From Prorocentrum cordatum (taxonomy: Eukaryota > Sar > Dinophyceae > Prorocentrales > Prorocentraceae): a stretch of 47,940 nt of DNA. The DNA lies in assembly GCA_963575745.1 (NCBI GenBank), contig CAUYUJ010007264.1, positions 1 through 47,940 of the forward strand, given 5' to 3'. Positions 30,270 through 40,048 of this stretch are shown here, in pieces. Position 1 is the first letter of the stretch. Every line of letters starts with the position of its first letter. The notes beneath the pieces are model-generated. The model did not search any database. It was not told the DNA's origin and saw only the letters and a program-made list of their open reading frames with translations. The position numbers were made by a program, and so were the translations under genes.

Positions 30270-30518
30270 CTGATAACGACGATGTTGACGAGTATAATGA
30301 TGATGATGACGATGATGATGATGATGATAAGATGATTATGGCTATGATGATGATGGTGATGATCACGATGGTCATGATGATGCTGACCATGATGAAAATG
30401 ATGATGCTGAGGAGGACGAGGATGCTGACGATGTTGGTGAGGCTGGTGATGCTGATAACGACGACGACGAAGATGATGCTGCTGATGACGATGATGATGA
30501 TGATGATGATGATGATCC
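30270..30518 (+). repeat. GAT/GAC microsatellite
   Basis: GATGATGAC, GCTGAT and GACGACGAC steps over about 250 bases inside the candidate intron. They keep the upstream frame open by chance, so the first ~325 residues of the long frame there are not treated as helicase. Confidence 0.9.
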
Positions 30519-30678
30519 CCTGCTCTCTCCACGCAAGCTGTGGGAACCTCCAAGGCCACGACGCACCCCGACCTCTGGCGCCCGACCTCTCCCCGCCTGC
30601 AGTCCGCCCCCCCCCCCCCCCAGCCTCTCCAACCACCGCTCCTTTCCCTCATCTCCCTGTTCTGCCAATCCCCTCCAG

Positions 30679-32587
30679 GAGCTTCAAAGACTGCCGCTCC
30701 CACAATGGCTCGCAGTATCCTACTTACGAGGAGGCCACGCTGGCGACGGGCATGTTTGCCAAGGACGACGAGGCCGCCCGGGTCCTCCAAGAACTCGTGG
30801 AATTACGGTACACGGCCCACCAGCTACGTTTCGCTTTTGTTGTGCTCCTCGACCTCGATGCTAAGCCGACGACGTTGTACAACGCATTCGAGAAGCACCT
30901 GATGAAAGACTTTCTCGACCGAGGGATGACGCCGTCTACTGCTGCGGCGGAATTGAAGCGATGCTTACGCCTGGCTGCGGCTGCGCAGGACCGCGCCGAC
31001 GCGTTGGCCTTCTTGGACGTGCCCGTACCCATAGCATCAACGAGCAGGCAGTCCACCGACAGCACTCCTCCTAGAACAGCCACGGCGACCGCCCCAATTT
31101 TCCACGCACTCCAGGCTCGCGTGCGCAGCGACTCAGAGCAGCGCGCGGCCACCACGACAATCACTAGACACATCGCCGCCAATGCCTCCAAGTTCGTCTT
31201 CGCCCACGGCGCCGCCGGCACGGGCAAGTCCACGGTGGCCCAATACGTGCATTACTACACAGAATCTCTCGGCAAGTCCTGCGTCAACGTGGCCACGACA
31301 GGCCAGGCCGCCCTTCTCTTACCTCATGGCGCCACGGCCCACTCCACGTTCAAGATACCTCTGGGAGACGAGGATCCATTGACGTGCAATCTGGGCTTGC
31401 AAACTGCTGAGGCCGCGCGCCTAGCTCGCGCTTCAGTCATACAGCGGGACGAGTGGCCTGGAGCGAGAAGGACAGCGTGGGATGCCGTTGTGCGTTTTCT
31501 GGACACCCTCCAGAAGGCAGCCCCAGACACTTACTCCCCCAAGGTCATTGTGTGCTATGGGGACTTCCGCCAGATCCCTCCTGTCCTCAAGCACGCGTCC
31601 AGACGCGACATTGTTGCAATGAGCGTGCGTTCGTCATCAACGTGGGACCATTTCGAATGCCACCGGCTCACTACCAAACACCGCCAACATGCTGATCTCA
31701 CGTACGCTCGCTGGATCGAGACTGTCGGCAATGGAACCGCCGAGGCGAAGCACTCCGTGGATGGTACTCCCGGTTACTTGGAACTGCACCTCTGCCCAAC
31801 CATATTGGAACCCCGCGAGGCCATTGATTTCTGCTTCCCACACCCGAACGACGCAAATGCTTGCGCAAAGTCCAAGATCTTGGCCGTCACCAACGATACC
31901 GTCGACGCGTTCAACGACATGGTCCTGGACATCCTCGCACACACCTACCGTCGCGACGAATACCATCGGTTCAGCGCCGACTGCATAGAGATCGACCGGG
32001 ACGATCAGTTCATCGAACCTCACGTGACGCCCGAATTTCTGAACGTCCAAACTGAACACGGTGTGCCTCCCCACCGCATTCGACTCATCGTGGGCGCACT
32101 TTACGAAATTATGAGGAACTTTAGCTCTCAGGATCGTCTGATGAACCATACCCAGGTGGTCCTCGTCGCCGTTCACGACAACCACGTGGATGTCGAAACG
32201 TTGGACGGCAGACGCTTCCCTTTACCGCGGATCTGCTTCCGCTGGAGCTTGGCCAAAGGTGCGACAACCATCGTGCGCCGACAATTTCCATTGCGCCCGG
32301 CGTACGCCTCCACCCTCAACGGCGCCCAGGGCAGCACCCTGGCCAGATGCGTCATCGACCTGCGACGCAGCCCCTTTACGCGCGGGCACCTGTACGTGGC
32401 GCTCAGCCGGGCCCAACGCCGCTCCGACCTTAGGATTCTTGCAGCGTCGGAGCGACGCACGGCTGCTGGACACGCCCTCACGAAAAACGTTGTCTGGACC
32501 GAGCTGTTGTTAGACAGTGCGGCCGCTCCTCGCGCTGCGGTCCGCAAGCGACCCGCCGCGGCCGAGCCGTACTGCCGCCGCCCTTGA
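30679..32587 (+). CDS. Helitron PIF1-type helicase half of RepHel
   Basis: This is the superfamily 1B DNA helicase domain that unwinds DNA for rolling-circle transposition. From 30680 it has 635 residues: an N-terminal linker (SFKDCRSHNGSQYPTYEEA) typical of RepHel, Walker A GAAGTGKST at about 177-185, a DE pair in VIQRDEWPGA near 255, YGDFRQIPPV near 293-302, HRLTTKHRQ, VTNDTVDAFNDMV, and C-terminal STLNGAQGSTL and LYVALSRAQ. All helicase motifs are readable, with small departures (WPGA where relatives have APMA, MNHT where they have CNGT). The stop is TGA at 32585-32587. It lies in a different frame from Rep and most likely belongs to the same transcript after splicing. Confidence 0.9.
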
Positions 32588-33005
32588 CGGCCCCCAGCCA
32601 AAAACACATCGCTCTCTGCATTCAGCTGCCTTCGTCCTCCGCGTCGTCCCTCCCCTCCCACCCCGAGCCTGGCCTTGCCTTTGCGCGCCGATTGTGTACG
32701 GCGTTACCCGCAGGGCCCTCCCAGAGCCCCCCCGCTCCTGATGTCGTGCCGGGCGTCGGCGCGGGCTCTCGGGCCCCGCTCGGACCTCGCTTCGGATTGC
32801 CCGCGGGAGTTGCGCACTGCTGCCCACGCAAGCTGTGGGAACCTCTGGGCCCCGATCTGTTCACGCTTCGGCCCTCCAGCACGCGCGCGCATGTCATCGT
32901 GCACGTGCTTCGGCCCGCCGCCGTCGGAGGCTCAAATCATCGGGCACGGCAGGCGCGCTTCGGCGGCCCCGTACATCGACCCCTCCTGCCGGACCGCCGC
33001 CTGCG

Positions 33006-33819
33006 ATGCCCCCCAAGGCGAGCATCAAGAACGCGCTCCTGGACACCGCCACGGCGCCGAGCAGCGCGCCAGTGCAAGGTCAGCGGAAGCAAACATCGCT
33101 GTACACCATCGCGGTGAACGTGGAGATGATCGACATCCCAGGGAAGAAGAACGCCGGCTCGCGCGTGACCTTCGCGGACGGCGCCAGCCTAAAGGCCACG
33201 CAGCCGGCCAACCGCCACGGCCTCAGTACTTTGTCGGCACGCGCGATGGAGCGGGTTGGCCCCCCCAGCACCCCGAGTGGCGTGTGCAAGACCAATGCGA
33301 GCTTCATGCCCCCGACTGCCGCCGCCAACCCGACGCAGGGTCGCAGTTGGGCGTGGGTGGCCGCCGCCTACGGGCAGTCCGACGCGGCCGCGACCAAGGC
33401 TTGCAACTACATCGGCCAGATCACGGAGCACGTCCTGACCAACGCGTTCCTGGCCGCGGACATGACCGTTCCCGCCACACCGAACCAGACCGCATGGAGT
33501 GCACAGGCGAAGGTACTTTCTAACCGAGTTTCCCTCACCCCTCACGCGCACAGGCACCAAGCACACCTCCGAGCCGTACACCATCACTGAGTTGCTGAAC
33601 GTCGCGATCACCATCGCGCCGAACGTGCCCGCCAAAGTCCACAACGCCTTGAAGACATGGGCATCTCAGCACGGCAGCGTCGTGGCCTTCACCCAGCCCG
33701 TCACGCCATCGGCTTCCTCTTCTTCCACGCCGCAGGCCTCCGTCGGCTTCGCCCCGTCGAAGAAGCCCGCCACGAAGCACCCGGTGACGAAGACCATGCG
33801 CCGCCCCAGCTGCAAGTGA
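33006..33819 (+). CDS. small hypothetical protein with one very short intron
   Basis: ATG 33006 (MPPKASIKNALLDTATAPSS) opens 169 codons to 33512. Coding text then continues in another frame from 33562 (HTSEPYTITELLNVAITIAP) to a TGA at 33817-33819. The cleanest join removes 33513-33561 (49 bases, GTACTT to CCAAG, phase 0), giving about 254 residues. Another possibility is 33499-33553 (55 bases, phase 1). The tail is Ser/Pro then basic (KKPATKHPVTKTMRRPSCK). It follows the helicase by 420 bases on the same strand and could be Helitron cargo. No family is recognised. Confidence 0.6.
33513..33561 (+). other. 49-base candidate intron
   Basis: GT follows AAG at 33513, and AG ends at 33561. The interior is pyrimidine-rich (TTTCCCTCACCCCTCAC). 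AAG precedes both junctions, and GCACAGGC occurs near both ends (33501 and 33548). The exact borders are ambiguous. Confidence 0.5.
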
Positions 33820-33948
33820 GCGGCCCGGCCATTATCTCTCCGACGCGCATCGGATTTGGTCGAACCTCGACGGTGCGAGGCCTGCAACCCGGGGCTCGAC
33901 TACAGCCCCTTTGATTGATACGTGGCGACATGCGGAAAGGCGCGCCAG

Positions 33949-33952
<4 letters not shown>

Positions 33953-33985
<33 letters not shown>

Positions 33986-34042
33986 CTCTCTCTCTCTCTC
34001 TCTCTCGCTCTATCTCTCTGAGTTTGTTTCTCTCTCTCAGTT
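33953..34042 (+). repeat. CT microsatellite
   Basis: TCTCTCTC in three runs with short interruptions. Confidence 0.95.
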
Positions 34043-34960
34043 CCCTCGTGCTGCCAGTGCCACTCACATCGTGCCCTTTTGCAGTCCCGAGCGCAAGCTG
34101 TGGGAACCCTTGGGCCTCTATGTGCAAACTCCCTAACCGTTGGACCACCAGGGCCCCCCCAGCCTTGATGTCATCTCTTGATGCCACGCAAGCTGTGGGA
34201 ACCCCCGCGGGCCCCTTCTGTCCGCGACCCCCCGCCCGCCGAACGCCCGTGCGGACGACCCATGAGCCGCGAGAAAAACCCAGGGAATGCACCATAGTTT
34301 TTTCCACGGCGGCCGTAAATACCAAGTAACACGTCACCAACCCACCAACCACCCACAGCTCCCCTCCTGGGATTTCGTGCGCCGTGCCCACGCAAGCTGT
34401 GGGAACCCCCAGGCCTCGATCTCATGAATCGCCAAGCTTGGGCCCGTCCGACGCTCCCAGAATCCATTGACACCTTTAGAAGTCTACGCAAGCTCTGGGA
34501 ACCCCGAACCCCCTAGACGCAGCTTCCGTTTTTTCCTGGCCCTCGTGCGCGCGCTGACGACACCTAGCGCAGCCCGTGCCCTCTTGCCACCCCGACCCCG
34601 CCGCCCTCATTGCGTTTCCGTAAGCTGTGGAAACCCCTGGGCCCTCACACACGAGCATCCTAAATCTCCCAGCACCCGGGGCCCCTTGTGATTCAATTCG
34701 TTTCCAAGGCCCACGCAAGCTGTGGGAACCCCTATCGGCCCCGGTCTGTTGAAGCCTCCTCCTCGAACCACCCGTTGCAAGGACCCATGAGTTAAGGGCG
34801 CCATCTCGCGTGTCATGCCCAGCTTGCCCCCGCGTGCATTCCAACTCACGATTACACACGCCCCCAACCCACCAACCACATCCTGCCCACCCTCCGCCCG
34901 TTCTCCCCCGCTGTCTGCACAGGACCCACAGGAATCAACAAAAAAGGCAAGAGACTAGAC
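34043..34960. other. noncoding DNA with six copies of the 19 bp word
   Basis: No frame looks coding. The copies of the 19 bp word at 34091-34730 are each embedded in otherwise different sequence, often followed by CCC and a CCTGGGCC- or GGCCTC-like stretch. Confidence 0.5.
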
Positions 34961-34969
34961 AGCGTGAGG

Positions 34970-35540
34970 TAGGATGAGGAGGAGGAGCAGCAGCAGAAGC
35001 AGGGGCAGGAGAAGCAGGCCGTCTTGCGCCGTCTTCGCGGCTTCTTGGGGCTCTCTTAGCCCGTCTTGGGCTCTTCTTGGGCCCCGAAGAGTCATGCAAA
35101 GAGCTGCGCGAGCTGCGCCGAAGCCCAGGGGGGACGCGACAAGCCCCGGGAGATTCGGGACGACGGGCTCCGCACCCCTTAAAAACTCCACAAGGACACG
35201 CCCACTCCGTGCCTCGCGGCACGGTGGCAGATCTCTACACAAAGTTTTCAGAGCCAGGGTTGCTCCAAATACTTTGCAGGATGAGCAGGAGCACGAGCAG
35301 GAGCAAAAGCAAGGGCAGGGGAAGCAGGAGAAGCAACAGAGGCAGCTAACGAACTGGAGGAAAGAATGAGGGAAACGGAAGAGGGGGATGAGGACGAAAC
35401 TGACGAAAAGGAGGAGGAGGAGGAAGAGAAGGAGGAGGAGGAGGCGGAGGAGGAGGATGAGGAAGATGACGACGACGACGCAGACGACGACGACGACGAC
35501 GACAATGACGACCACGACGACGAACCTGAGCAGGTAAATG
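34970..35540 (+). repeat. GAG/GAC and AGC-rich tracts with a short reverse array
   Basis: GGAGGAGCAGCAGCAG at 34975, reverse-orientation 10-11 bp units (CTTCTTGGGG, CCGTCTTGGG) at 35035-35085, AGGAGCAAAAGC steps near 35290, and GAGGAGGAG/GACGACGAC at 35410-35525. Confidence 0.8.
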
Positions 35541-35699
35541 AGAAGCAAATTACAGCCATATTGTAGTATCGAAGACGCCTACGGCGAATCACCGCCGCCC
35601 CCTGCCGTTGTGGAAGCGCCTATGTGGCCGAACGTTGAGGCCAGACCTGCGAAGCCATCGGACCATGTGTTCCCCGAATCGGTTTGGAAAGCCTTCGGG

Positions 35700-36680
35700 G
35701 AACACGTGGGCATCTTGAAGGTCATCTTGGCCGTCTTGGAGGCCTCTTGGGCAAGCTTTCGGCGATCTTTGGGGGTTGTTGGGCCGTCTCGGGCCGTCGG
35801 AAGGCCGAAAAGAAGGACATGTCAAAATCCGTCAGAAACCTAAGGACAATCAATGTTTTTGGCTTCGTCTGGCCTTCCTGAGGGCCCGCGCGGGGGCTTC
35901 TTGGGCCGTCTTGGGCCAGCTTCGAGCCAACTTCGGCCATCTTGGTGGGTTCCTGGCACGTCTGACGCCGGCGGAAGCCGTTTGGGGGGCCTCTATGGGC
36001 CGATTTGGGGCCCTCTTGGAATGCTCCAGGGCCGTCTTGGAGGCCATTTTGGGCGTCTTGGAGGCCATCTTGGGCGTGTTGGAGGCCTCTTGGGCCGTCT
36101 TGGGGCTCATCTTGGAGGCCACTTGGGCCGTCATGGGGCACACTTGGGGGCCTCTTGGGCGATCTTGGGGACCTCTTGGGCCGTCTTGGGCCGTCGGAGA
36201 GCTGAAAAGAAGAACATGCCAAAATCCTTGAAAAACCTAAGGAAAATCAATGATTTTAACCTATTCGGGCCTTCCTGGAGGGCGTCTTGGAGGGCTCTTG
36301 GGCCGTCTTGGAGGCCTTTTGCGGGCCTTTTGGGCCGTCGTAGACCATCTTGAGGCCATCTTGGGCCGTCTTGGGTGCATCTTGGAGCCATCTTACCCGT
36401 CTTGGAGGCCATCTTGGCCGTCTTGGAGCATCTTGGAGGCCATCTTGGGCCATCTTGGCCGTCTTGGAGGCCATCTTGGGCGTCTTGGAGGCCTCTTGGG
36501 CCGTCTTGAGGCCCTCTTGGGGCCTTCTTGGGGGCCTCTTGGGCCGTCATGGGGCCATCTTGGAGGCCTCTTGGGTGCTGTTGGGGCGATGTTGGGGACC
36601 TCATGGGCCGTCTGGGGCCGTCGGAGAGCTGAAAAGAAGAACATGCCAAAATCCTTCAAAAACCTAAGGAAAATCAATGA
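35700..36680 (-). repeat. 10-11 bp arrays, reverse orientation, with three leaders
   Basis: CTTGGGCCGTCTTGG units fill three consecutive blocks, each ending (in plus orientation) with GTCGGAGAGCTGAAAAGAAG or similar, then AAATCC, AAACCTAAGG and CAATGAT. Leaders are at about 35800-35860, 36190-36255 and 36625-36680. The block 36254-36680 is nearly identical to 43300-43735. Confidence 0.9.
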
Positions 36681-36815
36681 TTACCTAACAGCGAAGACTG
36701 ATAGGTTTCTAGTGGGATCAAAAGAGAGCAGCAGATCACTCCACAGGGGGGTCCGGGCAGGTGTTGGGAGTTGCCGGGCGGCAGTGAGCCGGGCTCGTTT
36801 TTCACCAACAGTCAC

Positions 36816-37170
36816 ACACTTCGTGCTCTTCGCCTTCCCAGAACTCCATTCCCAGGCCACATTCTGGGGGGCCGGATGCAACTGTAGGCCACTTCGTGCT
36901 CTTCGATTTCCCAGAACTCCATTCCCGGGCCACATTCTGGGGGGCCGGATCCAACTGTAGGCCACTTCGTGCTCTTCCATTTCCCAGAACTCCATTCCCG
37001 GGCCACATTTTGGATGCCCGGAGCCAACTGTAAGCCACTTCGTGCTCTTCCATTTCCCAGAACTCCATTCCCGGGCTACATTTTGGATGCCCGGAGCCAA
37101 CTCTAGTCCACTTCCTGGTCTTCGAGTTCCCAGAACTCCATTCCCGGGCCACATTTTGAATAGCCAGACG
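36816..37170 (+). repeat. 73 bp tandem repeat, five units, upstream of the EEP gene
   Basis: CAGAACTCCATTCCC recurs at 36839, 36912, 36985, 37058 and 37131, exactly 73 bases apart, within units also carrying CACTTCGTGCTCTTC and GGCCACATT. The array ends about 120 bases before the start codon of the next gene. Confidence 0.9.
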
Positions 37171-37289
37171 CTTCATACTCCTTCCGCCACAGCTGTGTTT
37201 GGTTCAGGACTTGCTAGTGACACTGCAGTCCTCTGCATTCAATCGTGCCACTGCATTCATTCACTGCAGACCACTGAGTTTTGATTGCA

Positions 37290-39473
37290 ATGGCGTTCCC
37301 CTGGCCGTACCCCCATGTCCAACGTTCATCCGCAGCCTCTGCTCCGCGAGGCTCGTCCGAAGTGTCGCCGCCTCGCGGTGCTTCTCAGCCTGCGCCGCCT
37401 CGCGGTGCTTCTCAGCCTGCGGAGGAAGGTGGACAGACGCCTGGTTCTGGCGCTGTGCAGCCTGCGTCTTTCACGGTCGCCTCGTTCAATTTCGGGTTCG
37501 AGCAGGGCATGATGACTGGTAAGCAGGCGGCCACTCACTGCGCTAACTTCGGAAGGTTGTGCGCCACGATAGTGGAGACCGCTGATGCTGATATTGTCTG
37601 TGGCTGCGAGGTCGGTGCGTTCCGTGAAGGCTTTCGCCGAGCAGGGATCAACGTGACAGAGATCCTCAGTAAGCCTTTCGGTGATGGCATTCGCTTCTCG
37701 GAGGTCGACAACTACTTGACTCTCTGGGGGTTCCGCGGTGCTTCTCAGCCTGCGGAACTGTTTCTGGATTACAGCAAAGTTTACAGGCCTCCTAGCGGCC
37801 GAGAGATTGATGCTGTTATTTCACATTTTGAGGTGAACAAACCAGGCCATGACAAGTTCCACGTGGTGATCGCCAACATGCACATCGTGTGCGGCAAGAA
37901 ACCGCCGACCATCCAGACTCGAAAGCGGACAGTTCGCCATCTCCGCTTGCACCTGGACGGCCTGGCCAAGATTCTTGAGAATCTAAACCAGGCAGTCGTT
38001 CTGCTTGTAGTCGGCGACGACAACCTCACTTTCCAGGAGGCGCGGGAGGCTTACCAGCGCCAGCAGAACGACGAGAAGGTATGGGAGGTCCATGCCACTC
38101 CGGCCGACCTCAAAGGCGACCACGTCGCGGTCTGCGGAGCAGTCGCCCGTTTCTGCTCCATTGCCGTTGGCGCGTCTTTTACGGATCGTGGCATGCGCAA
38201 CGACGCACACGATGCGGTGGCGGTTGTGCTCACTCTCCCTGGTGCTATTCAGCCTGGGGAGAGCAAGAGGCGGAAAATTGTCGTCGAAAACGTCTCCGAC
38301 GCCGACGTCAGCGTACAGGCGGACCGCGAGTCTTCTGTGCATTGGGATCGGTCGCCGAGTTCTACTCCTCCGCTTTCACCGACTTCACCGGGTGATCCCG
38401 ACTACGTCGAGGATGTCGTTCAGAATCGCGCGGACGACTTGCACAGGGAGCTGAGGCAGCTTTGGGACGACAGGTACGACGAGGAGTACGATCCGAAAGT
38501 CCTCCATCATCTCAGTCTCTTGCTTTTCAAAAAGAGGAAGTCCACGGAGCCAGCGGACACTAATCCAGCTGGCGCTCCTCAGCCTGGCTCGGAATATGAC
38601 GCGGCCTTTGCGTCTCAGGAGGAGACTGGCCGAGCCATTCTCTCTGTCCTGAAGCTTCGACATGACTTTCTGCGGAGCAAGAACATCGACGACATGCGCT
38701 ACGTTCTCACGGAGCCTGAGCGCCAGGAATTGGTCAGAGTAGCTCGCGACCAGTACGAGCAGTCGCGGCAGCAGCGTGCGCTTCAGGAACGGGATATCGA
38801 AAAGGGAAAAGCGAAAGGCAAGTCTGCGCCACAAGGGGGCCATGCGGTTCCGCAGGGTCCGAACAAAGGGCCAGGCGGTAAGAAAGGTTCTCACGGTGCT
38901 TCTCAGCCTGCGGGAAAAGGTGGCCAGGCCAAGGGTGCAGGTCTGGGTAGCGTCGCCAAGTTTGTGAAAGACCAGAAGCGTAAGCGGTGGCATCGCCATT
39001 TGCAACGTGTGGCCGGTACCAAACAGATCTGGGAGGTGCTGGCCTTCTCAGGGCGCTTCGACGTTGATTGGCTAACGCAAGCGTTGCAAGCTGATCACAG
39101 TGAGGGCCGTGATGCAGCAGTTCCCGAGGAAGCTCTGCGGCAACAGCGGCGCCGGCTGCACCACCAGAAGGCCGAGGCCATCGCGCGCTACAACGAGGGG
39201 GAGCGGCTTTCCCTCCATCTGTCTGCCCAGGCTGGCCAGGCAAAGCCGAACTTCACGCGCAGGCAGCTGGACGTGTTGCAGATGTTTGAGAGCGGAGCGC
39301 TGCTTCAAATCCGCAACCAAGCGATTCTGGCGTGCGGGCACGGCCGTCTGTTCAGGGGCGATGGCGACTACCTGGACATCGGCGGCAGCACGGGCGGTGG
39401 CTCCAGGCGCATCATCGATTCTTGGCAGCCGCCGGACTGGCGTGACTTCCTCCAAGACGATCAGGACATCTGA
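37290..39473 (+). CDS. endonuclease/exonuclease/phosphatase-fold protein with GASQPA repeats
   Basis: The ATG at 37290 opens 727 codons. Residues 61-315 have the order of the EEP fold (the fold of AP endonucleases and LINE endonucleases): FTVASFNF (N67), DIVCGCEVG (E107), IANMHI (N196, H198), VVGDDN (D243, N245), GDHV and a final DAHDAVAVV (H307). The metal and catalytic positions are mostly present, but the last motif differs from the usual SDH. There is no reverse transcriptase. The peptide RGASQPA occurs at about 29, 38 and 149, and HGASQPA near 548, encoded by a 20 bp word that also recurs outside the gene. The C-terminal third is Gly/Lys/Gln-rich, then KRKRWHRHLQRVAGTKQIWE, unrecognised. 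It is probably a hydrolase of nucleic acid or phosphoester; the substrate is unknown. Confidence 0.7.
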   Translation: MAFPWPYPHVQRSSAASAPRGSSEVSPPRGASQPAPPRGASQPAEEGGQTPGSGAVQPASFTVASFNFGFEQGMMTGKQAATHCANFGRLCATIVETADADIVCGCEVGAFREGFRRAGINVTEILSKPFGDGIRFSEVDNYLTLWGFRGASQPAELFLDYSKVYRPPSGREIDAVISHFEVNKPGHDKFHVVIANMHIVCGKKPPTIQTRKRTVRHLRLHLDGLAKILENLNQAVVLLVVGDDNLTFQEAREAYQRQQNDEKVWEVHATPADLKGDHVAVCGAVARFCSIAVGASFTDRGMRNDAHDAVAVVLTLPGAIQPGESKRRKIVVENVSDADVSVQADRESSVHWDRSPSSTPPLSPTSPGDPDYVEDVVQNRADDLHRELRQLWDDRYDEEYDPKVLHHLSLLLFKKRKSTEPADTNPAGAPQPGSEYDAAFASQEETGRAILSVLKLRHDFLRSKNIDDMRYVLTEPERQELVRVARDQYEQSRQQRALQERDIEKGKAKGKSAPQGGHAVPQGPNKGPGGKKGSHGASQPAGKGGQAKGAGLGSVAKFVKDQKRKRWHRHLQRVAGTKQIWEVLAFSGRFDVDWLTQALQADHSEGRDAAVPEEALRQQRRRLHHQKAEAIARYNEGERLSLHLSAQAGQAKPNFTRRQLDVLQMFESGALLQIRNQAILACGHGRLFRGDGDYLDIGGSTGGGSRRIIDSWQPPDWRDFLQDDQDI

Positions 39474-39605
39474 GTTTTGCAAGTCTCCCTGCCCGCGGTG
39501 CTTCTCAGCCTGCGGTCTGCCGCTCTCCAGCTGCGGTCTCGAGCAGTAGTGTTCGAAAGCATGCGAGTTCCTGCGGTGCTTCTCAGCCTGCAGGTTTCGC
39601 AGCCT

Positions 39606-40048
39606 GCGCTCTGCAGTACAAGTGCTTTTCAGCATGCGACATCCTGCGGTGCTTCTCAGCCTGCAGGGTTCGCAACGTGCGGTTTGCAATGCATTCCTTT
39701 TCAGTATGCGAGTTCCTGCGGTGTTTCTCAGGCTGCAGGGCTCCGAGGCTCTTCGCTTCGATGCCAATGTTTTCAGACACCGTAGCTCCGTTCCGTAAAC
39801 ATCTTCCAAGAGCCGCTCGCAACCTTTTGCAGCTGGCGGTCTGCAGACGTAGTCTGTCTCAGCATGCGAGCTCCCGCACGCTTCGCCGGCTTTTGCTGCG
39901 CGGACAATTTTCTCACACACGTCAGCGCCGTTTGTAGGCGTCAGAAAAACATGTAGACATTCACGAAGGGCTTAGTCTGTATATCGTCACATCATTACAT
40001 ACGCAGTCGTCGAACACATCGGTGTACATTCAGCGCTTTGTCCTTCTA
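39606..40048 (+). repeat. 443 bp direct duplication, copy 1
   Basis: Matches 42367-42809 without a single gap and with five substitutions. It begins GCGCTCTGCAG and ends GTCCTTCTA. It lies 132 bases after the stop of the EEP gene. Confidence 0.97.

Larger units (their letters stand above)
29366..30678 (+). other. candidate GA-AG intron between Rep and helicase
   Basis: Rep is open to a stop at 29376-29378 and the helicase frame resumes at SFKDCRSHNG (30680). In the family these are continuous. Removing 29366-30678 (starting GACCGGG, ending CCCCTCCAG) joins AG to G and keeps the frame (K-R-S-F-K). AGGA occurs at both junctions (29364-29367 and 30677-30680), as in dinoflagellate introns flanked by direct repeats. 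The segment holds a long GAT microsatellite and five good copies of the 19 bp word. Alternatively, the two halves may be separate genes. Confidence 0.5.
29695..34730 (+). repeat. dispersed 19 bp word CACGCAAGCTGTGGGAACC
   Basis: Exact or near-exact copies, all on the plus strand, start at 29695, 29846, 30015, 30080, 30530, 32825, 34091, 34185, 34389, 34485, 34616 and 34712, with a degenerate one near 30152. Spacing is irregular (65 to over 2000 bases). None lies inside the helicase or the gene at 33006-33819. Confidence 0.9.

Noticed and set aside
29705-30678. N-terminal 325 residues of the long frame upstream of the helicase
   Set aside because: They translate GAT microsatellite and noncoding DNA containing the 19 bp word. 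Family similarity begins only at SFKDCRSHNG.
29695-34730. CRISPR-like array of a 19 bp repeat
   Set aside because: Spacing is irregular, from 65 to over 2000 bases, copies are interleaved with eukaryotic genes, and no cas genes are present.
39477-39937. Cys/Ser-rich small proteins downstream of the EEP gene
   Set aside because: They are translations of the 20 bp word and the duplicated segment in a frame that is not kept between copies.
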